Shown: one piece after another, positions 1 to 9,807 of the stretch | How positions within the stretch are numbered: position 1 is the stretch's first letter | Layout of the letters: the number at the start of each line of letters is the position of its first letter | The notes under the pieces: model-generated | Databases searched by the model: none | Told to the model about the DNA's origin: nothing | Seen by the model: the letters and a program-made list of their open reading frames with translations, nothing else | Assembly: GCF_035938995.1 (NCBI RefSeq) | Contig: NZ_DASZGI010000168.1 | Coordinates: 1 to 18,435 of the forward strand | Origin: DASZGI01 sp035938995 | GTDB lineage: Bacteria; Actinomycetota; Actinomycetes; Streptomycetales; Catenulisporaceae | Direction of reading: 5' to 3' | Length of the DNA: 18,435 nt | Position numbers and translations under genes: made by a program

Positions 1-295
1 CGCGCGATGACGGAAATTGTTCGCACATGATGTCGAATTGCGTTGTTTGGGAGATCTTTTACTGCCTTTTGGCGGACATTCAGCCGGGATAGCGGTCCAA
101 TTCGTGTGGGTTGCATGCCGTTCGGGCCGGCACACGACTCATCGCGATCCGACGCTTCGGCGCCGGTTCCGATCCATGGCTGCATCCTGCGACAACCGCG
201 CCGACGCGCTTTACCCACCACCCACAAGCGTCGGCGCCTACCCACAACGCGTCGGCAGTCCTGCCGCGCGGATCCACTCGCTAGGAGAGCACTTC
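1..295. other. Upstream intergenic region with short repeats
   Basis: I see no supportable gene here. The reading frame that continues into the first gene is open back to position 17, but it lacks a Shine-Dalgarno sequence and has no secretion-signal character, so I treat it as non-coding. The first 60 bases are noticeably more AT-rich than the rest of the window and could hold the promoter, but I cannot place -35 and -10 boxes with confidence. Positions 200-256 contain short direct and inverted repeats, listed separately. The window may also cut off the tail of another gene to the left. Confidence 0.5.
200..256. repeat. Direct and inverted repeats upstream of the secreted protein gene
   Basis: ACCCACAAGCGTCGGC (220-235) and ACCCACAACGCGTCGGC (240-256) are near-identical tandem copies about 20 bp apart. 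GCCGACGCG (200-208) is the exact reverse complement of CGCGTCGGC (248-256) and also pairs over eight bases with the first copy. This allows two alternative hairpins just ahead of the ribosome binding site. It could be a regulator site or a 5' UTR structure, but no known regulator motif is recognised. Confidence 0.5.
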
Positions 296-1285
296 ATGTT
301 CGAAAACGGAGGCTCGGGAGACCCCCGCGCCGCCAGGCGTGCCGCACGATCGCGCCGGATCGTGGCCGCCGCCTGCACCGTCGCACTGGTCGGTTTCGGT
401 GCCGCCTACGCCGGCACCGCGGCCGCGACCGCCGCTGCCACCCCGTCCGCACAGTCCTCGGACGGTGGCACGGTCCACTACGTCTACAGCCACGGCCACC
501 TCGTCAAGGTCGAGACCCACGGCCGGTTCGGCGTCGTCGCCCAGTCCGGCGCCAAGGCCAAGGCCGCCCACGCCCGCCCGCAGCAGAGCGGCGGGCTGAT
601 CTACAACGGCGGCCCGGTGGAGCACAACCCGACCGTCTACCTGGTCTTCTGGGGCAACCAGTGGGACAGCGACAGCAACGGCGTCGAGCAGTACATGCAG
701 GGCTTCTTCGGCGGCCTCGGCCAGTCCGGTGACTCCTGGTCCACCATCACGACGCAGTACCCGGACAACAACGGCGCCCCGGCGTTCAACGGCTCCGTGC
801 TCGGCGGCACCTGGGTCGACGACAGCGGCCCGGCCCCGGCCAACGCGCAGCAGTCCGACATAGCCGCCGAGGCTCAGGCCGGCGCGCAGCACTTCGGCGT
901 CTCCGGCCCGGACGCCGACGTGTTCGTGGTCAGCCCGAGCGGCACCAGCCCGGACGGCTTCCCGAACTCAGGCTTCTGCGCCTGGCACGACTGGAACGGC
1001 ACGACGGCCTACACCAACATGCCGTACGTGCTCGACGCGGGCTCCGGCTGCGGCGCGAACTCGGTGCAGAACCAGCTCGACGGCTTCAGCATCGTCGGCG
1101 GCCACGAGTACGCCGAGGCGATCACCGACCCCGAGCCGGCCAGCGGCTGGGTTGACGCCAGCGGCGAGGAGATCGGCGACCTGTGCGCCTGGCAGGGGCT
1201 CACCGCGATCAACCTGTCGACCGGCAGCTACGCCGTTCAGCCGCTGTGGAGCAACAACGCGGGTGGCTGCGTCACCTCCGGCTGA
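296..1285 (+). CDS. Secreted protein with GHEYAEAITDP motif (putative metallohydrolase-like)
   Basis: A predicted 329-residue exported protein of unproven function. The start at 296 is chosen because AGGAGAG (283-289) sits six bases upstream and the N terminus then reads as a signal peptide: an Arg-rich n-region (residues 11-21), a hydrophobic stretch (22-38) and an Ala-rich segment ending near residue 48. The mature part contains YNGGPVEHNPTVYLVFWGNQW (about 103-123) and, near the C terminus, GGHEYAEAITDPEP (268-281) followed by GW, D and GEEIGDLCAW (290-299). Four cysteines (228, 252, 297, 325) could form disulfides, as expected for a secreted protein. From memory, the YxGGP and HE..EA.TDP...EIGD.C pattern resembles bacterial relatives of plant EXORDIUM/phosphate-induced proteins. 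The HEYAE segment looks like a metal site, but a canonical HExxH is absent. The gene converges on the RpiB-like gene, with a hairpin between them. Confidence 0.7.
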   Translation: MFENGGSGDPRAARRAARSRRIVAAACTVALVGFGAAYAGTAAATAAATPSAQSSDGGTVHYVYSHGHLVKVETHGRFGVVAQSGAKAKAAHARPQQSGGLIYNGGPVEHNPTVYLVFWGNQWDSDSNGVEQYMQGFFGGLGQSGDSWSTITTQYPDNNGAPAFNGSVLGGTWVDDSGPAPANAQQSDIAAEAQAGAQHFGVSGPDADVFVVSPSGTSPDGFPNSGFCAWHDWNGTTAYTNMPYVLDAGSGCGANSVQNQLDGFSIVGGHEYAEAITDPEPASGWVDASGEEIGDLCAWQGLTAINLSTGSYAVQPLWSNNAGGCVTSG

Positions 1286-1342
1286 CAGCTCTTCGACGTT
1301 GACGGAGCTTGAGCGCGGCTGATGGCTCTTCGGAGTTGACGC
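1283..1342 (+). repeat. Imperfect 22-bp direct repeat after the stop codon
   Basis: Positions 1283-1304 and 1321-1342 match at 18 of 22 bases and share the core GCTCTTCG..GTTGACG. The first copy begins with the TGA stop codon of the preceding gene. It may be the remnant of a small local duplication in the 3' untranslated region. No function is evident. Confidence 0.45.
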
Positions 1343-1366
1343 GCGTCTGCTGACCACGGATTGAGC

Positions 1367-1404
1367 CGCCGCGGCGCGGGGTTGCTGCCTCTGCGCCGCG
1401 GCGG
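1367..1404. terminator. GC-rich hairpin between convergent genes (putative bidirectional terminator)
   Basis: A perfect 12-bp stem pairs 1367-1378 with 1393-1404 (right arm GCGCCGCGGCGG) around a 14-nt loop. It lies between the ends of the secreted-protein gene (+) and the RpiB-like gene (-). There is no T tract, as is common for actinomycete terminators, so the call rests on stem strength and position. Confidence 0.6.
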
Positions 1405-1455
1405 TGCCGCATTCAGGACCTGGTCAGCGGGACGCTATGCCGGGCTACTGCCGGG

Positions 1456-1908
1456 CTACTCCCGCTCCAGGTCGGCGAGCTGCGCGATCGTGTCGGCTTC
1501 GGCCGGGTCCGCCGGAGTGTCGAAGAACGCGTCGATGATCTCCCGCACCAGCGTCTCGGTCGCCAGCCGGTAGCTCAGCACGAGAACGTTGGCGTCGTTC
1601 CAGCGGCGCGCGCCCCGGGCGGTCTCGGCGTCCACGCACAGTGCGCCACGCACGCCGGGCACCTTGTTCACCGCCATCGAGGCGCCCGTGCCGGTGTAGC
1701 AGAACAGCACTCCTGCGTCGGCCTTGCCCTCGGCGACCGCCTGGCCGACCTCCCGCGCCACTTGCACCCAGTCGGCTGGCTGTCCGGCGAGCGGTCCCAC
1801 TGGCACGGCGTCGGTGCCCCGGGCGCGCAGATGCTCGACAGCGGCTTCGGTCGCTGGCGTCGCCTCATCACTGCCGACCACGATCCTGACCGCCTGCGGA
1901 TCGGTCAT
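1456..1908 (-). CDS. RpiB/LacAB-family sugar-phosphate isomerase (divergent paralogue)
   Basis: A 150-residue cytoplasmic protein, the normal length for the ribose-5-phosphate isomerase B family, which interconverts aldose and ketose phosphates. The start at 1908 is supported by AAGGAGG (1917-1923), eight bases upstream. The frame stays open further upstream, but that extension overlaps the GH87 gene and is not real. Family landmarks are VVGSDEA (10-16), the phosphate/anion loop CYTGTGASMAVNKV (70-83), GVRGALCVD (85-93) and NDANVL (104-109). C70, the usual catalytic cysteine, is present. Several normally conserved positions differ: SDEA replaces SDHA, Tyr follows the cysteine where Gly is usual, and W103 stands where the HNDANV motif has His. 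The substrate may therefore not be ribose 5-phosphate; tetrose or pentulose phosphates are possible. A strong hairpin separates it from the GH87 gene, so co-transcription is probably limited. Confidence 0.85.
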   Translation of the reverse strand: MTDPQAVRIVVGSDEATPATEAAVEHLRARGTDAVPVGPLAGQPADWVQVAREVGQAVAEGKADAGVLFCYTGTGASMAVNKVPGVRGALCVDAETARGARRWNDANVLVLSYRLATETLVREIIDAFFDTPADPAEADTIAQLADLERE

Positions 1909-1961
1909 CCCGCCAGCCTCCTTCTCCACCGCCGCTGCGCCCACCGTACGCCCGGAACACG

Positions 1962-1993
1962 GATCTGGCCCCGCACCGCGGCGGGGCCAGATC
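1962..1993 (-). terminator. Hairpin terminator of the GH87 gene
   Basis: A perfect 13-bp stem pairs GATCTGGCCCCGC (1962-1974) with GCGGGGCCAGATC (1981-1993) around a 6-nt loop. It begins 13 bases beyond the stop codon of the GH87 gene on the minus strand. No U tract follows. It should end or strongly reduce transcription before the RpiB-like gene. Confidence 0.75.
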
Positions 1994-2006
1994 GCTCGTG
2001 CGCAGC

Positions 2007-4856
<2,850 letters not shown>

Positions 4857-5070
4857 CGGATGCTCCTCATAGGGATCGATCGGGAGGGCCGCCGGGCAGG
4901 TCGGATCGGCGGCCGGTGTCAGGGGCCCGCTGTCCACGAGAGCCCTCAACGCCGCGGAGCGCCGCGCGGCGTGACCGGGGGTGGGGTCGCGACGGCCGGG
5001 TGGGGTCCGGCAGGCGTCGGTCGGCCCGCGCCGGAGCCAGGGTCACGGTACAGAGAGGCCCGCGGCTGCG

Positions 5071-5100
5071 CAATATTTCATTCACAACGAGGAAATTTTG
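5071..5100. promoter_or_regulatory. Imperfect AT-rich inverted repeat (possible operator)
   Basis: CAATATTTC (5071-5079) pairs with GAAATTTTG (5092-5100) at 8 of 9 positions, with 12 bases between the arms. It lies in the AT-rich island between divergent hydrolase genes, 27 bp centre-to-centre from the next palindrome. It may be an operator, or simply promoter DNA. Confidence 0.35.
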
Positions 5101-5101
5101 A

Positions 5102-5123
5102 ACTTCTCTTTGCAAAGACAAGT
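5102..5123. promoter_or_regulatory. 22-bp palindrome with TCTTTGCAAAGA core (candidate operator)
   Basis: The two 11-base arms meet at 5112/5113 and match at 10 of 11 positions. The central TCTTTGCAAAGA (5107-5118) is perfect, flanked by ACTT and AAGT half-site ends. The size and even symmetry fit a dimeric helix-turn-helix repressor such as a LacI-family sugar regulator, several of which recognise TTGCAA-type cores. No regulator gene is in the window, so the cognate protein is unknown. Confidence 0.5.
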
Positions 5124-5132
5124 GGCCTGCGC

Positions 5133-5152
5133 GATCTCTCTGAAGAGAGATC
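5133..5152. promoter_or_regulatory. 20-bp palindrome GATCTCTCT-GA-AGAGAGATC (candidate operator or hairpin)
   Basis: Nine-base arms, GATCTCTCT (5133-5141) and AGAGAGATC (5144-5152), match perfectly around a central GA. The site lies about 140 bp upstream of the GH95-like start and its centre is 30 bp from the previous palindrome. It has no T tract and lies ahead of the genes, so an operator is more likely than a terminator. Its sequence differs from the 5102-5123 site, so a second regulator is possible. Confidence 0.5.
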
Positions 5153-5294
5153 CTACGAATGGAAGTCGATCTTCGGAGTTTGTGCCGGAGCAGCACGGAT
5201 GTCTAGACGGAGCCGGGTGAGTGCGCTAGAACACGTCCGATGTGTCGGCGCACCATCGAATTAACACGACGAAACGATGGCGTCAGGAGAACCC

Positions 5295-8200
5295 ATGTCC
5301 GTTCGCTCCGTGCCGCGGCGCTTTTTGGCCGCGGCCGCCGCCTTCTCGCTCGCCCCGCCCCTCGCCTTCGCGGTCATCGGCCTCGCCCACCCGGCCGCCG
5401 CCGCGACCGTGACCACCGCCTGGCAGAGCGGGTCGTTCTCGGAGAACACCGGCGGCGTGGTCTCCCGCTCCGACATCGTGCTCGGCAGCCCGAACACGAC
5501 GGACAGCCAGTCGCTGCCGCTGGGCAACGGTTCGCTGGGCGTGGCCGCGTGGGCGGCCAACGGCTTCACCGCGCAGCTCAACCGCAGCGACACCATGCCG
5601 TACCGGCTCTCCCCGGGGCAGATCGACATCCCCGGCCTGTCCGCGATGACTTCGGCCTCGAACTTCAGCGGCTATCTGGACCTTTACAACGGGGTGCTCA
5701 ACGAATCCGGCGGCGGCATGACGCTTCAGGCGTGGGTCCCGGCCGGCAAGGATGAGCTGGTCGTCAACGTGACCGGCGCCAACCCGGGCACGCGGGAGAC
5801 CGCGACGTTGAACCTGTGGAGCGGCCGCTCCCCGTCGACCGCGGCGTCCGGCGCCATCGCCAGCTTCGCGCAGACCTGGGTGGACAACTCGCAGACCGGA
5901 TTCTCCAACCAGACCTTCGGCGCGATGGCCGCGATCACCGCGGGCGGGCAGAGCGTGTCAGCGTCCGTGGTCAACTCCACGCAGGTGCAGGTCGCCTTCA
6001 ACCCGAACAGCGACGGCTCGTTCCGGGTGGTCGTCGCCTCGCCGCAGTGGACCGGCGGCGATCCCACGTCCACCGCGTCGAACCTGATCGGCGGCGACAC
6101 GACCGCGAGCACGTCCTCGCTGCTGTCGACGCAGTCCTCGTGGTGGAACAACTACTGGGCCGCCAGCGGTCTGATCGAGGCGAACTCCTCCGACGGCACG
6201 GCGCAGTACATGGAGAACCTGCGCACGCTGTACCTCTATGACGAGGCCGCGAGCATGAAGTCCGGCGCCCTGCCGGGCAGCCAGGCCGGTGCGGCGGACA
6301 TGTTCAACTGGAACCAGGACCACATCGACTGGTACCCGGCCGGATACTGGCTGTGGAACCTGCGCGGACAGATCGCCGCGAACCTCAGCTCGGGCAACTT
6401 CAACCTGAACACGCCGATCTTCGACATGTACCTCAACGATCTGTCGAACGTCGAGTCGTGGACGAACGCGCAGATGGGCGGCAAGCCGGGCGCGTGCATC
6501 CCGGAGACTATGCGGTTCAACGGCAACGGCTACTACAACGGCGGCGGCAACAACGGCAACGCCTCCTGCGCCACCGCCTCCAGCCCGAGCTACAACGCGC
6601 TGAACGTCGTCAGCGGAGCCGAGATCGCGCTGTGGATCTGGCAGCAGTACCACGACACCGGCAACATCAGCTTCCTGCAGAAGTACTACCCGATCCTGCA
6701 GCAGACCTCGACCTTCCTGCTCAACTACCAAAGCGTGGGCTCCGACGGCTTCCTGCACGCGGTGGCCAACGCGCACGAAACGCAGTGGGCCGTGCAGGAC
6801 CCGACCGACGACCTGGTCGCCGACCAGGCCCTCTTCACCGCCACGGTCAACGCGGCGACCCTGCTGAACACCGACTCCGGGCTGGTCTCGCAGCTGCGCA
6901 CCGCGCTGAACCAGATCGAGCCGTTGCCGCGCGTCAACCAGTCGAACCTGACCCAGCTGCTCAACTCGCAGCCGACCTCGGCGCCCGCGGCGGCGGGCAT
7001 CGACGCTCAGGGCGCTGACGCGATCGGCATGTCGTACCAGCCGAGCGCGGCCACGCACAACGGCGAGAACATCGGCCTGGAAGCGGTCTGGCCGTACGGC
7101 GTGATCGGCGACAACACCGTGGTGAACGGCGACAACCTCACCGCCCTGGCCGACCGCACCTACAACACCCGGCCGAACGTCACCAACCCGGACTGGAACT
7201 TCGACGCGGTCCAGGCCGCCCGGCTCGACATGGGCAGCCAGGTCGCCTCGGACCTGACCACCGTCACCGAGAACTACCAGGCGTACATCAGCGGTCTGGC
7301 GAACCTCTTCAACGGCAGCGTCGGCACCAACTCGTACATCGAGCAGCAGTCCACCGTCGCCACCGCGCTCGACGAGGCCCTCGCCACCCAGTACGACGGC
7401 ACGCTGCGCTTCGCCCCGGCCTGGCCGTCCGGCTGGGACGTCTCAGGCACCGTATACGTGCAGGGCGGCACGAAGGTGGACGTCCAGGTCGAAGGCGGCA
7501 CCCTCGCCACCGCAGCGATCCAGGCCGGCTCGAGCAGCACCATCACGGTGAAGAACCCGTGGCCGGGCCAGCAGGCTCAGGTCGTCAACGGTTCGACCGG
7601 GGCGGTGGTCGTCTCGCCGACCACCGCGTCCACGTTCAGCCTGTCGATGAGCGCCGGCACCTCGTACCTGGTCGAGCAGCCCTCGAATCCGACCACCTCG
7701 CTGCCCTTCGCGCAGGTCACCGGCACGCAGGCGACCAGCTACAAGACCCTCGGCGGGAAGGTGCAGATCGGCCTGCCCGGCAACAGCGTCTCCACCAGCT
7801 ACCCGAACCTGGCCGCCTCGTTCAACGACATCGGCATCACCGCGGACAACAACACCAACCCCGGCAACTACGACGGCGGAGGCGCGAGCTTCTCGGAGAC
7901 CGCGGTGACCAACGCCGGCGCCGGCCCGGGCGCGTCGATCAACACCGACGGCGTGACATTCACGTTCCCCAACGTGGCGGGGAGCACCAACGACAACACC
8001 GTCGCGCAGGGCCAGAAGATCACCCAGTCCGGCACCGGCACCCTCGGGTTCCTGGTCTCGGCCAGCTACGGTCCCGCCACAGGTAGCGGCACGCTGACTT
8101 ACACCGACGGCAGCACCCAGTCCTACACGCTCAACGTCCCGGACTGGTGGTCGACCACGGCGCCGTCCGGCGGGACAGTGGCCGTCAACTCCACCTATCA

Positions 8201-8639
8201 GAACCGCGCGAACAACACCACCTTCAGCCACACCGGCGACATCTTCGCCGAGACAGTGGCGCTCACCTCAGGCAAGACGCTCGCCTCAGTGACCCTGCCA
8301 TCCGGTGGAGCGCTGGCGGCCGGCACCGCGGCGATCCACGTCTTCGCCCTCGCGACGACCGGGTCGGCCAACTCCAGCTCCGTGGTCAGCTTCCGCGCCC
8401 ACGCCAACGGCGACATCGTGACGGCGGACAACGCGGGTTCGTCTCCGCTGATCGCGAATCGGACGGCGATCGGAACGTGGGAGGAGTTCGATCTGATCAA
8501 CAATCCGGACGGCAGTATCAGCCTGCGCGCGCATGCCAATGGCGACATCGTGACGGCGGACAATGCGGGTTCGTCTCCGCTGATCGCGAATCGGACGGCG
8601 ATCGGTCCGTGGGAGGAGTTCGACCTCATCCACGACTGA
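5295..8639 (+). CDS. Secreted GH95-like (alpha/alpha)6 glycoside hydrolase with C-terminal carbohydrate-binding-like modules
   Basis: A 1114-residue exported protein. The start at 5295 is preferred over an in-frame ATG at 5277 because AGGAGA (5285-5290) lies just upstream. The signal peptide runs from MSVRSVPRRF through a hydrophobic segment (11-30) to cleavage near residue 37. An N-terminal beta-sandwich region contains SLPLGNGSLGVAAW (73-86). A helical catalytic region (about 300-700) includes NLRTLYLYDEAASMKSG (308-324), DHIDWYPAGYW (342-352), NAHETQWAVQDPTDDLVADQALF (492-514) and HNGENIGLEAVWPYG (588-602). E495, D502 and D505 are candidate catalytic acids. This layout recalls GH95/GH65-clan enzymes (alpha-L-fucosidase or galactosidase types) and actinobacterial proteins annotated with DUF5703, so the substrate is uncertain. 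A further beta-sandwich (about 803-1020) of a type often attached to actinomycete hydrolases follows, then a duplicated beta-trefoil-like repeat (1034-1114). Divergence from the GH87 gene suggests shared regulation. Confidence 0.7.
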   Translation: MSVRSVPRRFLAAAAAFSLAPPLAFAVIGLAHPAAAATVTTAWQSGSFSENTGGVVSRSDIVLGSPNTTDSQSLPLGNGSLGVAAWAANGFTAQLNRSDTMPYRLSPGQIDIPGLSAMTSASNFSGYLDLYNGVLNESGGGMTLQAWVPAGKDELVVNVTGANPGTRETATLNLWSGRSPSTAASGAIASFAQTWVDNSQTGFSNQTFGAMAAITAGGQSVSASVVNSTQVQVAFNPNSDGSFRVVVASPQWTGGDPTSTASNLIGGDTTASTSSLLSTQSSWWNNYWAASGLIEANSSDGTAQYMENLRTLYLYDEAASMKSGALPGSQAGAADMFNWNQDHIDWYPAGYWLWNLRGQIAANLSSGNFNLNTPIFDMYLNDLSNVESWTNAQMGGKPGACIPETMRFNGNGYYNGGGNNGNASCATASSPSYNALNVVSGAEIALWIWQQYHDTGNISFLQKYYPILQQTSTFLLNYQSVGSDGFLHAVANAHETQWAVQDPTDDLVADQALFTATVNAATLLNTDSGLVSQLRTALNQIEPLPRVNQSNLTQLLNSQPTSAPAAAGIDAQGADAIGMSYQPSAATHNGENIGLEAVWPYGVIGDNTVVNGDNLTALADRTYNTRPNVTNPDWNFDAVQAARLDMGSQVASDLTTVTENYQAYISGLANLFNGSVGTNSYIEQQSTVATALDEALATQYDGTLRFAPAWPSGWDVSGTVYVQGGTKVDVQVEGGTLATAAIQAGSSSTITVKNPWPGQQAQVVNGSTGAVVVSPTTASTFSLSMSAGTSYLVEQPSNPTTSLPFAQVTGTQATSYKTLGGKVQIGLPGNSVSTSYPNLAASFNDIGITADNNTNPGNYDGGGASFSETAVTNAGAGPGASINTDGVTFTFPNVAGSTNDNTVAQGQKITQSGTGTLGFLVSASYGPATGSGTLTYTDGSTQSYTLNVPDWWSTTAPSGGTVAVNSTYQNRANNTTFSHTGDIFAETVALTSGKTLASVTLPSGGALAAGTAAIHVFALATTGSANSSSVVSFRAHANGDIVTADNAGSSPLIANRTAIGTWEEFDLINNPDGSISLRAHANGDIVTADNAGSSPLIANRTAIGPWEEFDLIHD
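8394..8636 (+). repeat. 132-bp tandem repeat encoding a duplicated C-terminal motif
   Basis: Two in-frame copies begin at 8394 and 8526. The proteins agree over 36 residues, from RAHANGDIVTADNAG to WEEFDLI, with a single change (IGT versus IGP before WEEF). At DNA level one uninterrupted identical run of 41 bases is present, broken from a 23-base identical run by one silent change. The second copy ends at the stop codon. Near-identity including synonymous sites points to a recent duplication or gene conversion. The motif resembles the repeated strands of fascin/ricin-like beta-trefoils found in actinomycete hydrolases. Confidence 0.85.
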
Positions 8640-8669
8640 CCGCTGCACCACCGACCAACCGAATGCGTT

Positions 8670-8705
8670 GGGCGGCCCGCTCCGGGGGATAGGAGCGGGC
8701 CGCCC
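8670..8705. terminator. Strong hairpin between convergent genes (bidirectional terminator)
   Basis: GGGCGGCCCGCTCC (8670-8683) and GGAGCGGGCCGCCC (8692-8705) form a perfect 14-bp stem with an 8-nt loop. It is 31 bp beyond the GH95-like stop and 50 bp beyond the NAD kinase stop on the other strand. No T tract is visible on either side. Confidence 0.8.
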
Positions 8706-8754
8706 GCGCCCTTGTGGGGCCGACGCGTTGCGGCGATTCTCGTAACCGGTCCGG

Positions 8755-9615
8755 TCAGGTGGGCTCCGCCGAGCCGGTCAGCCGGAGCTTGCGCTGTGCG
8801 CGCTGGTAGAAGGTCGTCTGGCCGAGCCGCACCACGCGCGCCGCCGCCGGCAGCATCGTCACCTCGACCGTGTCACCGGGCCGGACGCGGCCTACCAGGC
8901 GGCCGTCGGCCTCGACCCCGAGTTCGCCGCTGCGCGGAAGGATCTCCAGCGACAGTCTTTCCGCGCTGGAGAGGAAGATCGACCGGTTGAACGCCGAATG
9001 CGGCGCGACCGGCGTGACGAGCAGGCCCTCGGCGTTCGGGGAGACGATCGGTCCGCCCGCCGAGAAGCTGTATGCGGTGGAGCCGGTCGGGGTGGCGATG
9101 ACTACGGCGTCGGCCGTGTACCGCACGAACGGCTGCTGCTCGACCATCACCCCGACCGACGCCGTGCTGTGCCCGGGGGAGCGGATGAGGACGATGTCGT
9201 TGAGCGCCGTCTCCTCCTGATCGCCGAAGCGGACCTGGACGCCGGAGCGGGCCTCCACGGTGTAGCGGTGCTGGTCGATGGCGTCGAGCGCGGCGTGCAG
9301 GTCGGGCACGTCGATCTCGGCGAGGAACCCCAGCCGTCCCACGTTGACCCCGAGCACCGGTGCGCGGCTTCCCACCGAGAGCCGCATCGCGCGCAGCATG
9401 GTGCCGTCACCGCCCAGGCTGACCAGCAGGTCGGCGGAGGCGGTCATCTCCTCGGCCTGGACCGGCATGGCCTCGCAGCCGATCCGCGTCACCTCGGACT
9501 CGAGGCCCAGCACCTTCGCTCCCCGGGCCCGGCTCCATGTCACGACGGCCTCCACGGTGAGCGCCGGGGTGCGCTCGGGATGGAGCACCAAGCCCACCGC
9601 GCTGATCATTCCCAT
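8755..9615 (-). CDS. nadK: NAD kinase
   Basis: A 286-residue cytoplasmic enzyme that phosphorylates NAD at the 2'-hydroxyl of the adenosine ribose to make NADP, using ATP or polyphosphate. The start at 9615 is chosen because AAGAGGT (9623-9629) lies eight bases upstream; the frame extends to 9666 without a better site. The signature GGDGT is at 68-72, with D70 the expected catalytic aspartate. The NE/D motif appears as ND (139-140) in LNDIVLIR, and the Gly-rich TPTGSTAY (175-182) and AGGPIVSP (186-193) follow, then a C-terminal VEADGR. Length and motif order are normal. Actinomycetes usually keep one nadK beside tlyA and recN; neither is here, so this is probably a second copy. The terminator at 9752-9782 makes it a separate transcript from the gene upstream. 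Confidence 0.93.
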   Translation of the reverse strand: MGMISAVGLVLHPERTPALTVEAVVTWSRARGAKVLGLESEVTRIGCEAMPVQAEEMTASADLLVSLGGDGTMLRAMRLSVGSRAPVLGVNVGRLGFLAEIDVPDLHAALDAIDQHRYTVEARSGVQVRFGDQEETALNDIVLIRSPGHSTASVGVMVEQQPFVRYTADAVVIATPTGSTAYSFSAGGPIVSPNAEGLLVTPVAPHSAFNRSIFLSSAERLSLEILPRSGELGVEADGRLVGRVRPGDTVEVTMLPAAARVVRLGQTTFYQRAQRKLRLTGSAEPT

Positions 9616-9747
9616 CCGGAGCACCTCTTGTCGGTCGATCGGCGTGTCCCTCCAAGTCACGCACAACCGGCAACCGCGTACAAGACAGCAGTGCCGGACG
9701 CGGAAGTCGCACAGGCCGCCGCCCGGCTCGAGGAGCGGTACCCGACG

Positions 9748-9782
9748 AAAAGGCCCCTCGCCATCCGTCCTGGCGAGGGGCC
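9748..9782 (-). terminator. Intrinsic terminator of the Ddn-like gene
   Basis: On the minus strand a 12-bp stem (9752-9763 with 9771-9782, arms GGCCCCTCGCCA and TGGCGAGGGGCC) with a 7-nt loop is followed directly by TTTT (9748-9751). It starts 25 bases after the stop codon at 9808. This is the only terminator in the window with a proper T tract and is the most convincing one. Confidence 0.85.
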
Positions 9783-9807
9783 CCGGTCGATTCCGGCGCG
9801 GCGGCCG

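Larger units (their letters stand above)
4857..5294. other. Divergent intergenic region between the two glycoside hydrolase genes
   Basis: This 438-bp region carries no convincing gene. The half next to the GH87 gene (4857-5065) is very GC-rich. The stretch 5071-5160 is an AT-rich island holding three inverted repeats, listed separately, and probably contains the promoters for both directions. I could not assign -35/-10 pairs reliably. AGGAGA (5285-5290) is the ribosome binding site of the rightward gene. Confidence 0.6.

Noticed and set aside
17..295. N-terminal extension of the first secreted protein back to position 17
   Set aside because: It has no ribosome binding site and no signal-like sequence, whereas the ATG at 296 has AGGAGAG at ideal spacing and starts a clear signal peptide.
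4948..4982. GC-rich repeats (CGCCGCG copies) near 4950-4975 as a possible terminator
   Set aside because: The stems are short and overlapping, and no gene ends there. They are likely a by-product of high GC content.
5816..6241. Out-of-frame ORF inside the GH95-like gene
   Set aside because: It is an Arg/Gly-rich shadow frame with no start signal; many similar frames occur on both strands throughout this GC-rich window.
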